Assembly: GCA_039199225.1 (NCBI GenBank)
Contig: JBCCSZ010000058.1
Span: forward strand, 1-29,489
Direction of reading: 5' to 3'
DNA length: 29,489 nt
From: JBCCSZ01 sp039199225
Lineage (GTDB): Bacteria; Bacteroidota; Bacteroidia; Chitinophagales; Saprospiraceae
The notes under the pieces: model-generated
Told to the model about the DNA's origin: nothing
Seen by the model: the letters and a program-made list of their open reading frames with translations, nothing else
The model's database searches: none
Position numbers and translations under genes: made by a program
In this document: positions 1 through 7,951 of the stretch, piece after piece
Numbering within the stretch: the stretch's first letter is position 1
How the letters are laid out: each line of letters begins with the position of its first letter

Positions 1-860
1 GCCGCATTCATAATGGTATCCGAGGCTGCTTTGAACAGACGATTGGTATCACTGCCCACTTCTTTTACAAGATTTCCAAATAGCAGCATGCCAACAAGGG
101 GAACAGAAGAGGGAATAAATAAGGCTATGACTGTCCCTAGGATGATTGGGAAGATGATTTTGACAGCTCTGATATTTTTGATCTTTGTCTTGTTGGGATG
201 TAGCTTATCTTGCTCCTTCATGTTAATGGCCAACTCTTTTTTGCTTACGGTCAGTCGTACAACGAAGGGAATGATGACCGGAACCAGGGCCATGTAAGAG
301 TAGGCGGCAATGGCAATAGGTCCCAACAAGTGTGGCGCTAAAACGATCGAGGTATATATCGCCGTCGGACCATCGGCTCCTCCGATAATGCCCAGCGCCC
401 CTGCCTCCTGCAGGCTGAAGCCCATGAGTACCGCAGCAATCAAAACGGAGAAGATGCCTATTTGCGCTGCTGCACCAAAAAATGCTAGGCGGAGGTTGCG
501 GAGCATCGGTCCAAAATCGGTCATCGCACCCACCCCCATGAAAATGAGCGGCGGCAATAGGCCAGTTTTGATCAATGCGTAGTACAACAAATTCATAATA
601 CCATACTCCTTGGCAATCTTAAGCATGGTCATATTTTCAATGTTGTTGTCGGGAGTAGCGGGTACGACGCTCATATTACCACCTGGAAAGTTGGCCAACA
701 ACAATCCAAAAGCGATGGGTACTAGTAAGAGCGGCTCATATCTTTTGTAAATGCCTAGGTAAAGCAGCAAAAATGCGAGTAACAGCATCAACAATGTTCC
801 GGGGGCAGCCGCAATTTCCCCGAAGGCTGTCATATCATAAATCTTTTGTAAAATATCCAC
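1..860 (-). CDS. oadB: Na+-translocating decarboxylase beta subunit (OadB-like), partial
   Basis: Membrane subunit of a biotin-dependent sodium pump; it decarboxylates carboxybiotin and drives Na+ out of the cell. About 286 codons are in the window and the 3' end lies off the left edge. The translation is almost entirely hydrophobic helices and carries GIIGGADGPTAI, the signature of the OadB/MmdB/GcdB family, whose Asp is probably the Na+/H+-binding aspartate of the Klebsiella enzyme. The start is taken as GTG at 860-858 (VDILQKIYDMTAF), 8 bases after the oadA stop, with AAGGCGG just upstream. An internal ATG a few codons later is possible. It is last in a G-A-B operon. The sequence cannot tell oxaloacetate from methylmalonyl-CoA or glutaconyl-CoA specificity; that depends on the alpha subunit. 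Confidence 0.93.
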   Translation of the reverse strand, partial: MDILQKIYDMTAFGEIAAAPGTLLMLLLAFLLLYLGIYKRYEPLLLVPIAFGLLLANFPGGNMSVVPATPDNNIENMTMLKIAKEYGIMNLLYYALIKTGLLPPLIFMGVGAMTDFGPMLRNLRLAFFGAAAQIGIFSVLIAAVLMGFSLQEAGALGIIGGADGPTAIYTSIVLAPHLLGPIAIAAYSYMALVPVIIPFVVRLTVSKKELAINMKEQDKLHPNKTKIKNIRAVKIIFPIILGTVIALFIPSSVPLVGMLLFGNLVKEVGSDTNRLFKAASDTIMNA

Positions 861-868
861 CGGCCGCC

Positions 869-2788
869 TTATTTGAGTTTGATGATGATATCGTCCTCTT
901 CCACTTCGTCTCCATTACCTGCCAAAATTTCGACAACAGTTCCGCTCTTATCAGCAGTGATGGCATTGATGACTTTCATCGATTCGATATAGGCAACTGT
1001 GTCACCTACCTTGATATGATCACCTATTTTAATGGGCTTTTCCGTGTTTTCGCGGGTTAGGTAAAATTTGCCTTCCAAAGGGGCCATGATGCTCTTGTAT
1101 TCGCCATTGCCATTGGTAGAAGGGCTGGGCATTGCCGTTTGACTCAAGCTCGAGCTTGCCTGGTTTTGGGTGGCTGGAGTAACCTCCATCATGCCATCGT
1201 AAGCAATTTGAACCCGAAATTTTTCGCCATTGACGTCTACTGTCATCTGCTTGGGCATTGGTTGGGGACTTGCCTGGACGGTCGCTGGGGCTGCAGGCGT
1301 TGCGGGTATAGTGGAAACACCATTTTTGGCTGCACGGCGCTTATTGAGGTCTTTGAGAAAGTTCTCCTTGGCTTTGCCAGAGCGGAAGTCTTCGTATTGT
1401 GCCGGGTGCATAGCATATTCCATCAGCTCTTCGTCGTCTTTTCCATAGTCCCAGCCTTTTTCATCCATTTTGGCGGCAAAAAGCTCTAGCTCATCTGGAT
1501 ACAGGTCTTGAGGCTTTCCGGTGTAGAATTCGCGATTTTGCTGTACCGCTAACCCTTGTATCTCTTCGCCCAGCGGTCCTGGGAGCTGGCCAGAGCGACC
1601 CAAAATCATTCCCCACGTATTTTCATCGATCATTGACCAGCGGTCTTTACCCTTGATCGTTTGTAGGACATTCATCAAGGAGACGTTCTTTACGTACTGA
1701 CTGAAAGGGGTAACCAGCGGTGGATAGCCGAGCTTGGGCCAGGAATGCTTGACTTCATCAAACAATTTTATGAGCAACTCGTCCTGGCTCATGGTTTTTT
1801 TGCTGCGTTTGGTCAACCACTTATTGAGGCTGCTGAGGTTCTTTTCCAAATCTGCCATCAAACTCCCCATCATGCCGCCCGGAAGGCCAGGGCCAATCAG
1901 CAAGGAGTTCATCGAGCGGTTGCGTTGGTTGATGTAATGCCCTAAGAAGTCGTCGATGAATTCCTGGGTCAGTCGGCGGACTTCCATGTAGGCTGACATG
2001 TTGATGGGGGCAACTTCAAAGCCGGCGTCTTCCAGCATTGCGTGGACCGTGAGTAGATCGGCATGGCCTGTTCCCCACGATAGCGGCTCCATGCCTACAT
2101 CGATGATGTCCGCTCCATTTCTGGCTGCTTCCAGGCTGGATGCGACTGAGAAGCCGGGCGTAGAATGGCCGTGGTATTGGATGAGGATGTCTGGATGCCT
2201 TTCTCGGATACCTTTGATGATTTTACCGATGGAAACTGGGCGGCCGATACCGGCCATATCCTTGATGCATATCTCTTGGGCGCCGATGTCGATGTATTGG
2301 TCAGCGAGGTTGACATAGTAGTCGATGGTATGAACCGGAGAATACGTCAGACTCAAGGCCGCCTGGGCGATCATGCCCGCCTGCTTGGCAAATCGAAAGG
2401 AGTTTTCTAGATTTTGTGGATTGTTCAAGCCATCGAAAGAACGGGAGATGTCTGTTCCTTGTAGTTTTTTCACCCGGAACATTAGCCTGCGAACGTCGGC
2501 CGGTACTGGCTTCATGCGCAGGCCGTTCAGACCTCGCTCCAACATTTGTGTTTGGATGCCCGCATCGTTGAAAGCCTGGGTCCATTCTCGGACAGATTTG
2601 TTGGGGTTTTCACCAAAAAGCAAGTTGATTTGCTCAAAACCACCACCATTGGTTTCTACTCTTGCAAAGCATCCCATATCGACAATGGGCTGGGCTACTC
2701 TTGTTAATTGATCTACTCTGGGAACGTATTTGCCCGCCGATTGCCACATGTCTCTATAGACGAGGCATAATTTAATGGGTCGTGCCAT
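869..2788 (-). CDS. oadA: Oxaloacetate decarboxylase alpha subunit with fused biotin carrier domain
   Basis: A 639-residue carboxyltransferase that moves CO2 from oxaloacetate (or a similar acid) to biotin for the membrane OadB subunit. The N-terminal TIM barrel keeps the expected metal/active-site residues at the expected places: D13 (RDMWQS), K176 (CIKDMAG), H206 and H208 (HGHSTPG). A conserved middle domain has PGLPGGMMGSL, followed by a Pro/Ala-rich linker around residues 500-530 and a C-terminal biotinyl domain with K605 in ESMKV, 34 residues from the end. The usual motif is (E)AMKM, and ETNGGGFEQ replaces the usual ETWGGATFD, so this is a divergent branch also seen in other Bacteroidota. 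Pyruvate carboxylase subunit B is a less likely reading because oadB and oadG flank it. ATG start at 2788, 19 bases after oadG. Confidence 0.92.
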   Translation of the reverse strand: MARPIKLCLVYRDMWQSAGKYVPRVDQLTRVAQPIVDMGCFARVETNGGGFEQINLLFGENPNKSVREWTQAFNDAGIQTQMLERGLNGLRMKPVPADVRRLMFRVKKLQGTDISRSFDGLNNPQNLENSFRFAKQAGMIAQAALSLTYSPVHTIDYYVNLADQYIDIGAQEICIKDMAGIGRPVSIGKIIKGIRERHPDILIQYHGHSTPGFSVASSLEAARNGADIIDVGMEPLSWGTGHADLLTVHAMLEDAGFEVAPINMSAYMEVRRLTQEFIDDFLGHYINQRNRSMNSLLIGPGLPGGMMGSLMADLEKNLSSLNKWLTKRSKKTMSQDELLIKLFDEVKHSWPKLGYPPLVTPFSQYVKNVSLMNVLQTIKGKDRWSMIDENTWGMILGRSGQLPGPLGEEIQGLAVQQNREFYTGKPQDLYPDELELFAAKMDEKGWDYGKDDEELMEYAMHPAQYEDFRSGKAKENFLKDLNKRRAAKNGVSTIPATPAAPATVQASPQPMPKQMTVDVNGEKFRVQIAYDGMMEVTPATQNQASSSLSQTAMPSPSTNGNGEYKSIMAPLEGKFYLTRENTEKPIKIGDHIKVGDTVAYIESMKVINAITADKSGTVVEILAGNGDEVEEDDIIIKLK

Positions 2789-2807
2789 TCTCTCAAGGTT
2801 GTTTTGA

Positions 2808-3074
2808 TTAGGAGTTTTCTATCTTCTCAATTCTTCCCTTACCATCTGTGACACTTTCGACAACCGCTGCAATGATTGCGATGGTTGAAGGCTTAATGAC
2901 TTGTTTTTTGGAAATAGGCGCTGGCTGAATCTTTTTTTCCGGAACATCCGGCGAAAAGTGGTTGACCAAGCGAATCAGTTGCTTGCCTCCGATAACGACG
3001 ATGGAGAGTATGAAAAACACGCTGGCCATACCAACGCCAAGTACAAGAAATGCTGTTGAAAGATCGCTTGTCAT
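2808..3074 (-). CDS. oadG: Na+-pump decarboxylase gamma subunit (OadG-like)
   Basis: An 88-residue small subunit thought to hold the alpha subunit on the membrane beta subunit and help assembly. One transmembrane helix spans about residues 7-29 (LGVGMASVFFILSIVVIGGK), followed by a cytoplasmic Lys/Pro-rich stretch (PEKKIQPAPISKK) and a short C-terminal segment, the usual OadG/MmdD layout. It is first in the operon, divergent from the aspartate kinase. Sequence identity in this family is always low, so the call rests on size, membrane topology and position before oadA-oadB. No good -33/-7 promoter was found upstream; TAATTTG at about 3093-3099 on the minus strand is one base short of the -7 consensus. 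Confidence 0.8.
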   Translation of the reverse strand: MTSDLSTAFLVLGVGMASVFFILSIVVIGGKQLIRLVNHFSPDVPEKKIQPAPISKKQVIKPSTIAIIAAVVESVTDGKGRIEKIENS

Positions 3075-3149
3075 GGTAATGGATTCGAATTGAATTGCAA
3101 ATTAGCTTATTTTCCCAAAAATCTTAAAGTAGACTCCGAAAATCTGTTC

Positions 3150-3157
3150 TATATTTG
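3150..3157 (+). promoter_or_regulatory. Promoter -7 element of the aspartate kinase gene
   Basis: TATATTTG matches the Bacteroidota -7 consensus TAnnTTTG. Transcription would start near 3164, about 15 bases before ATG 3179. No TTG -33 element stands 19-21 bases upstream. The element covers the alternative TTG start at 3155, which argues against that start. Confidence 0.5.
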
Positions 3158-3178
3158 GCTCGCTTTAATTCCAAGACA

Positions 3179-4480
3179 ATGAATCAAAAGATTAGGGTTT
3201 TTAAATTTGGAGGTGCATCGGTGAAAGATGCCGCAAGCATTCGAAATGTTGCCAGTATTTTACAGCAATTCAAGGATGAGCCAATAGCCATCGTTGTTTC
3301 TGCATTGGGAAAAACGACCAATGCCCTGGAAAGGGTGGTGGAGGAACATGCCAAAGGAGGGGATCAAGCGATGGCCTTGCTGGGCTTGGTCAAACAGTCG
3401 CATTATTCGATTATGCAAGAATTGTTTGAGGCCAATCATCCCATCTTCGTTGACATCAATGATGCTTTTGTGGAGATCGAATGGGTACTGGAAGAGCCTC
3501 CCGAAGAAGACTTTGACTACACCTACGATCAGTTGGTATCGGTTGGGGAGGTCTTGTCTACGAAAATCGTTGCGGCTTACCTCAATCTCCAACAGTTGCC
3601 GACCGTCTGGTTGGATGCGCGCGATATCATCCGGACAGACAACCTGTACCGGGAAGCCTGGGTACAATGGCCAGAGACAATCGAGCGGGCCAATCAATTT
3701 GCAAAACCCGTCCTTGAAAAGGGAGGCTTTGTATTAACCCAGGGGTTTATTGGCAGCTCCTCTGAGAATTTTACGACGACGCTTGGTCGAGAGGGCTCTG
3801 ATTATACGGCAGCCATCCTGTCTTATTGTTTGGATGCCATCGATATGACCATTTGGAAGGATGTACCTGGGGTGCTAACAGCTGATCCGCGCTTGTTTGA
3901 CAATGTCAGTAAACTGGATCGCTTGTCTTACAGAGAAGCCATTGAGATGACTTACTATGGTGCAAAAGTAATTCATCCAAAGACAATTAAGCCCTTGCAG
4001 AACAAGAATATACCACTTTGGGTTAAATCTTTTATTGAACCAAAGGGGAGTGGGACTTGTATTTCGGATGAAACAGAAGATACCTATCCGCCCATGGTAG
4101 CTGTGGAAAATAAGCAGGCGTTGCTCCACATCTCGACACGCGACTTTTCCTTCGTTGCAGAACACCACTTGAGCTATTTGTTTAAGGAGATTGCCCGCCA
4201 TCGATTGCAGGTCAATATGATGCAGAATACAGCCATCAGTTTTGCGGTTTGTGTCAATGACATCGACCAGCGGGTGGAGGGATTTGCTGAAAGCATCGAG
4301 AAGGATTTCAAGGTGGTTGTGGAACGTCAATTGAAGTTGATCACGGTGCGCCACTACCGCAGTGAAATGTTGGGTTCATTGACGGCAGAAAAGGTGATCT
4401 TATTGGAGGAACGCATCCGCAATACCATTCAAATGGTTGTGAAAGATGTGCCGAGCTTGAAGTGGAAAGAAGAACAGTAG
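3179..4480 (+). CDS. lysC: Aspartate kinase (monofunctional)
   Basis: Phosphorylates L-aspartate, the first step toward lysine/diaminopimelate, threonine and methionine. 433 residues from ATG 3179. The N-terminal amino-acid-kinase domain begins with VFKFGGASVKD (kinase lysine K9) and carries LGREGSDYTAAI and the DVPGVLTADPR segment; the C-terminal part (about 310-433) is ACT-like and probably allosteric. A TTG 24 bases upstream is in frame but sits in the -7 element, so ATG is preferred. It is not fused to homoserine dehydrogenase, and no other biosynthesis gene is adjacent. The gene converges on the SWIM-protein gene with only 8 bases between the stop codons. lysC is used as a general symbol; isoenzyme type cannot be told. 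Confidence 0.93.
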   Translation: MNQKIRVFKFGGASVKDAASIRNVASILQQFKDEPIAIVVSALGKTTNALERVVEEHAKGGDQAMALLGLVKQSHYSIMQELFEANHPIFVDINDAFVEIEWVLEEPPEEDFDYTYDQLVSVGEVLSTKIVAAYLNLQQLPTVWLDARDIIRTDNLYREAWVQWPETIERANQFAKPVLEKGGFVLTQGFIGSSSENFTTTLGREGSDYTAAILSYCLDAIDMTIWKDVPGVLTADPRLFDNVSKLDRLSYREAIEMTYYGAKVIHPKTIKPLQNKNIPLWVKSFIEPKGSGTCISDETEDTYPPMVAVENKQALLHISTRDFSFVAEHHLSYLFKEIARHRLQVNMMQNTAISFAVCVNDIDQRVEGFAESIEKDFKVVVERQLKLITVRHYRSEMLGSLTAEKVILLEERIRNTIQMVVKDVPSLKWKEEQ

Positions 4481-4488
4481 TGGGTTTT

Positions 4489-6177
4489 CTATCGGAATAC
4501 CGCTAATTCGTCCATCAACGAATCCCTTTCACCATATTCTTGTCTCAAAAAGGCCACCAGTCGAGCGGCGACTTTCGCTTGATTGATCTCATGCAGGTGC
4601 TGAATCAGGCGGCGAACTTTCTGAGAGGTTTGTCGGCCAATGTGGTTGGAAATGTAATTTTCCAGCAGTTCTGTGTACAGCTCGTTGGTCTTTTTTTCAT
4701 CCCACTGGAAAAGATACTGGCCATGACGAAGTAGTAGGTCCATCGATCGAATCTTGTGGATGTATTCGTACAAAGCAGTCGGTTTTTGCTCTTCTACAAA
4801 GACGTCGGAGTGCATGTCTCTCTTGGCCAGACTAAAAGGTCTTTCATCCAAAGTGGTTAGCAGTTTTTGAAAGGCTTTGGGCCAGGAAGATTTGCGAAAA
4901 GTCGACTTGTACTGCCGGAAATAGTCGATTTGATAGTGATGTAAAAATAGCCACAGAGCTTGGTGGGCGGTTTCTTTTTTATCCTTCAAATGCAGCGCTA
5001 CACTCAACAGCGCCTCCCGCAAAGCGGCGAGAATCTCTGTATTTCTATAATCATTCAATCCTCTTTCGGCCAGCTTCTGGACCTGAGAGTATTGCTGATT
5101 GCGCAAGGAGCGATCAATGGCATGTAGCAATACATTGGGTTCATTTAAGTGCTTCTTGATGAGTGCCTCTTGTTCTTCCGATCGGCCTTCCAATTCCAGT
5201 AAGCGTAGTTTATTGACTAATAGTTGGAGGTGGTACTTTTTTTCCAACTGGGTAGAGGCCAATAGTATGTCAATCCGCTCTAGAATCTGTTGTCGTTGAG
5301 TGCTGCTCAGGTCTTTCTCGATGGCAAACTGAATTAAATCATCCGACAAACCTTTTTCCAGTAGGGTTGGGGTGAAGCAAAGATCGAGGAGGTAATCGAA
5401 GATTTTGACCTTTAGAGCTGGAGCGACTGCTGACAGCTGGATTTGTAACAGTTGCCGGATGAAGCGGCGGAAGATGGCTGGAAAATCGACTTCCTTGTCG
5501 GAAGGCCATCGGAGGATGGAACCGGCCTTATCCAAGGCAGCTTGAGAGATGGCAAACGTCTCTGTCGGATTTTCGATGGCCAGACTGTCTTTGGCTTGGA
5601 TTTCCAGCTCATCCAGTAAGCGTAGTAGTTGGGTACGCGTTTTGGCAGTCATCTTCCGCTTTTTGCTCGTACCGGGCTTGATAATGGCGTCTAAGAGCTG
5701 CTCGTATTTGGCATGGCTGTCGATGGAGTCGATCCTGGCGGCGAAGCGTGCTTTGAGCGACAGGGCAAAATCTCGGTTGATGCGAGCGTATTGGCGGATG
5801 AACTGTCTCAATTCCTCGTCATTGGCCGAGCGAAGGATGAGTGGAATGGTGAGCTTATTAGAAGTAGCCTTTGGGGGGACGGCCTTTGCCTTTTTTTCCT
5901 CCTCTTTTTGTTGGAGCAGCTTTCGTAGGTACAATAAACCAGCGGTCACATGCGAACATATCTTTTCGCGCTTAAAATCATCGCATTCGCAGGTATAGGC
6001 TTTGACCTTTGATGGGCTGATTTGCACTTCGATTTCCGAATCTCCCATTGTTCCGACCCACAAATGCCGCTCAATTTCGTGCAATTTCTGTTCGGGAAAT
6101 TCCAATAGCAGCGCCTCGCCCTGTTCCACCCAGAGGTCGTCAATGTACAATTCTATATCTTTCAGTGCAAAATTCAT
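4489..6177 (-). CDS. SWIM zinc-finger domain protein
   Basis: 562 residues from ATG 6177. Near the N-terminus is a SWIM finger of the form CxCx8CxH: C63, C65, C74 and H76 in TCECDDFKREKICSH. SWIM fingers bind Zn and mediate DNA or protein contacts. The rest is a long, probably all-helical region of charged and Leu-rich segments with no enzyme motif. In many bacteria such proteins are encoded beside an SNF2-family helicase; none is here, so the partner is unknown. The longest frame starts at TTG 6240, but a -7 element at 6203-6196 places the transcription start downstream of it, favouring ATG 6177. Divergent from sixA. Confidence 0.85.
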   Translation of the reverse strand: MNFALKDIELYIDDLWVEQGEALLLEFPEQKLHEIERHLWVGTMGDSEIEVQISPSKVKAYTCECDDFKREKICSHVTAGLLYLRKLLQQKEEEKKAKAVPPKATSNKLTIPLILRSANDEELRQFIRQYARINRDFALSLKARFAARIDSIDSHAKYEQLLDAIIKPGTSKKRKMTAKTRTQLLRLLDELEIQAKDSLAIENPTETFAISQAALDKAGSILRWPSDKEVDFPAIFRRFIRQLLQIQLSAVAPALKVKIFDYLLDLCFTPTLLEKGLSDDLIQFAIEKDLSSTQRQQILERIDILLASTQLEKKYHLQLLVNKLRLLELEGRSEEQEALIKKHLNEPNVLLHAIDRSLRNQQYSQVQKLAERGLNDYRNTEILAALREALLSVALHLKDKKETAHQALWLFLHHYQIDYFRQYKSTFRKSSWPKAFQKLLTTLDERPFSLAKRDMHSDVFVEEQKPTALYEYIHKIRSMDLLLRHGQYLFQWDEKKTNELYTELLENYISNHIGRQTSQKVRRLIQHLHEINQAKVAARLVAFLRQEYGERDSLMDELAVFR

Positions 6178-6195
6178 CGGCTCGTCATAAACCGA

Positions 6196-6203
6196 CAAAT
6201 CTA
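6196..6203 (-). promoter_or_regulatory. Promoter -7 element of the SWIM-protein gene
   Basis: Reads TAGATTTG on the minus strand (TAnnTTTG). Transcription would begin near 6189, leaving about a 12-base leader before ATG 6177. No clear TTG at the -33 position. Confidence 0.4.
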
Positions 6204-6245
6204 ATAAAGAAATTTGTAACTTGTTGCCGAAAGGAATCAAACAAG

Positions 6246-6740
6246 ATGAAAACAGTTTTCTTTATTCGGCACGCAAAATCCAGCTGGGCCGATTCTTCGC
6301 TGAGCGACATCGACCGACCATTAAACGATAGAGGTCGCCGTGATGCCCCATTCATGTCTAGGATGTTGGTCGGCCGAGGTGTCAAAGTCGACAAAATTAT
6401 TTCCAGCCCAGCCAACCGGGCCTTTTCAACGGCGGCGTATTTTGCAGATGCCTTTGCGATCGACCGTAGAGAAATTCTAGTCAAACGCGAGATATACGAG
6501 GCTTGGGGCGAAGAGGTAATTTCCGTCATTAAATCCCTGAAAGACGATTGGCAAACCGTATTGATATTCGGACACAATCCCTGTTTTACCAGCTTGGTAA
6601 ATAATTATTCCAAGGAGTACATTTCCAATGTGCCAACCTGTGGAATTGGGCGTGTCGACGCAGATGTTGAAAAATGGTCGATGTTTGACGAACACAGTGG
6701 AAGACTTTCTGCGTTTTACTATCCGAAGCAATACTTTTAA
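6246..6740 (+). CDS. sixA: Histidine phosphatase, SixA-like
   Basis: 164-residue phosphoglycerate-mutase-superfamily protein. The catalytic RHG-type motif is FIRHAKSSW (R8, H9), in the RHA(K/E)S form typical of SixA; the second histidine is in FGHNP, and EIYEAWGEE supplies the acidic residue. E. coli SixA removes phosphate from phosphohistidine on phosphotransfer domains. A role on a two-component system here is inference, though a sensor kinase and regulator lie about 500 bases downstream. The frame is open further upstream, but ATG 6246 is chosen because the conserved family begins exactly there (MKTVFFIRHAKSSW). The next gene starts 2 bases after the stop, suggesting cotranscription. Confidence 0.9.
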   Translation: MKTVFFIRHAKSSWADSSLSDIDRPLNDRGRRDAPFMSRMLVGRGVKVDKIISSPANRAFSTAAYFADAFAIDRREILVKREIYEAWGEEVISVIKSLKDDWQTVLIFGHNPCFTSLVNNYSKEYISNVPTCGIGRVDADVEKWSMFDEHSGRLSAFYYPKQYF

Positions 6741-6742
6741 TA

Positions 6743-7066
6743 ATGAACCAGTGGAAATTTATCATCGTTTTTCTCCTTTTGATCACTGCTTGTAAGGAGG
6801 AAACCAAGCTAGAAGTGCCAGCAGAGGATTTGGCAAAAGTGCTGAGAGATGTCCATATTGCAGAGGCTGCGGCCAATGATATTCCGGATATGGCCTTGAA
6901 AGACAGTGTATTACGTGTATTTTATGGGCAGGTTTATGAAATGCATGGTATGGATTCGGCCGAATTGCACCACAACATTGAGCTGATGAAGCAAGACCCG
7001 GTGCTGACTCGGGAAGTGTATGTGAAGGTGTTGGACGAGTTAAATTCGATCAGCGTTGGGCAATAA
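6743..7066 (+). CDS. DUF4296-type lipoprotein
   Basis: 107 residues. It begins with a lipoprotein signal peptide whose lipobox is LITAC, so C17 would be lipidated and the protein anchored to a membrane. The mature part is a short helical domain (VLRDVHIAEAAA, FYGQVYEMHG) of the DUF4296 kind common in Bacteroidota: a conserved LxDVHLAEA-like helix followed by a second helix ending in a YxxVLxxLN pattern. No function is known for this family. It starts 2 bases after sixA, so the two are probably one transcript; a hairpin follows at 7071-7102. Confidence 0.85.
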   Translation: MNQWKFIIVFLLLITACKEETKLEVPAEDLAKVLRDVHIAEAAANDIPDMALKDSVLRVFYGQVYEMHGMDSAELHHNIELMKQDPVLTREVYVKVLDELNSISVGQ

Positions 7067-7070
7067 AAAA

Positions 7071-7102
7071 TAAGTAAAGCCTTCCGAAGAAGACCTTACT
7101 TA
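7071..7102 (+). terminator. Possible transcription terminator hairpin
   Basis: Inverted repeat with 14-base arms, 12 of 14 paired (TAAGTAAAGCCTTC / GAAGACCTTACTTA), around a CGAA loop, right after the DUF4296 gene. There is no T-run on the plus side; on the minus strand the hairpin is followed by a T-rich stretch. Confidence 0.4.
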
Positions 7103-7228
7103 GACTTATGAGAGAATAATTAAAAGGCTTAATGCAAAAATAATATCTTTTATAAATACATGCACGTTAATTTCCTTTTTTTTGATGCTCCCTAGCTATT
7201 ACATTAAAAATTTACAGACAGTACACAT

Positions 7229-7236
7229 TACATTTG
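7229..7236 (+). promoter_or_regulatory. Promoter -7 element of the two-component operon
   Basis: TACATTTG (TAnnTTTG), predicting a start near 7243 and a leader of about 10 bases before ATG 7253. No TTG at -33; the surrounding 7105-7250 is AT-rich and carries no gene. Confidence 0.4.
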
Positions 7237-7252
7237 AATTAAAATAACCTAA

Positions 7253-7942
7253 ATGGTCGACGCACTTGCAAAAATTATGATTGTCGATGACGAGGACGAC
7301 ATACTTGAGTTCCTCAGTTACAATCTTCGCAACGAGCAGTATGATGTCAAAACCGTTAGAGATGGCAAGAATGCCGTCAAAGTTGCCAAAAATTTTGAGC
7401 CGGATTTAATCCTGCTGGATATTATGATGCCCGAACTCGATGGGGTAGAAGTGTGTAGAATGTTGAGAGAGGAGAAACAGTTTGATTCGACTATTATCGC
7501 CTTTTTGACTGCCCGCAATGAAGATTTTACGCTGATTGCTGCTTTGGATGCTGGAGGGGATGATTTCATCACTAAGCCCGTCAAAACCCGGGTACTAATC
7601 AGTCGTATTCGGGCCTTACTTCGTCGGCCTGGTAGAGTACCAAAGGAAGAACAAAATAGCGTATTGGAATTTGGCGATTTAATCATCGATCCCGAGAAGT
7701 TTATCATCCAACTACAGGGTAAAAATATTAATTTGGCTCGCAAAGAGTTTGAATTGCTCTTTCTATTGGTTTCCAAGCCTGGAAAAGTGTTTTCCAGAGA
7801 TGAAATATTCCGTCGAGTATGGGGGACGGACGTTATCGTTGGAAATCGAACCATCGATGTACACATTCGGAAGTTAAGAGAGAAAATGGGCGACAAGTTC
7901 ATTAAAACGGTCAAAGGCATAGGATACAAATTCGAGTTTTAG
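7253..7942 (+). CDS. OmpR/PhoB-family response regulator
   Basis: 229 residues. The receiver domain (about 6-120) has the acidic pocket D12/D13, the phosphorylated aspartate D56 (LLDIMMP), T86 and K108 (TKP). A winged-helix DNA-binding domain (about 135-229) has ARKEFELLFLL, the VFSRDEIFRRVWG segment, NRTIDVHIRKLREK and a GIGYKFE ending. It activates or represses promoters when phosphorylated, most likely by the kinase encoded 9 bases downstream. The pair resembles PhoB/PhoR and YycF/YycG systems, but the target cannot be read here, since no phosphate or cell-wall gene is adjacent. Confidence 0.95.
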   Translation: MVDALAKIMIVDDEDDILEFLSYNLRNEQYDVKTVRDGKNAVKVAKNFEPDLILLDIMMPELDGVEVCRMLREEKQFDSTIIAFLTARNEDFTLIAALDAGGDDFITKPVKTRVLISRIRALLRRPGRVPKEEQNSVLEFGDLIIDPEKFIIQLQGKNINLARKEFELLFLLVSKPGKVFSRDEIFRRVWGTDVIVGNRTIDVHIRKLREKMGDKFIKTVKGIGYKFEF

Positions 7943-7951
7943 TCAGTGCCT

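Noticed and set aside
1139..2711. Several 66-116-codon plus-strand frames inside oadA
   Set aside because: All are antisense to a gene with confirmed active-site and biotin motifs.
3155..3178. TTG start for aspartate kinase
   Set aside because: It lies within the TATATTTG -7 element, and the family alignment starts at the ATG 24 bases later.
7318..7929. 203-codon frame antisense to the response regulator
   Set aside because: Fully overlapped by a gene with clear receiver and winged-helix motifs; no independent support.
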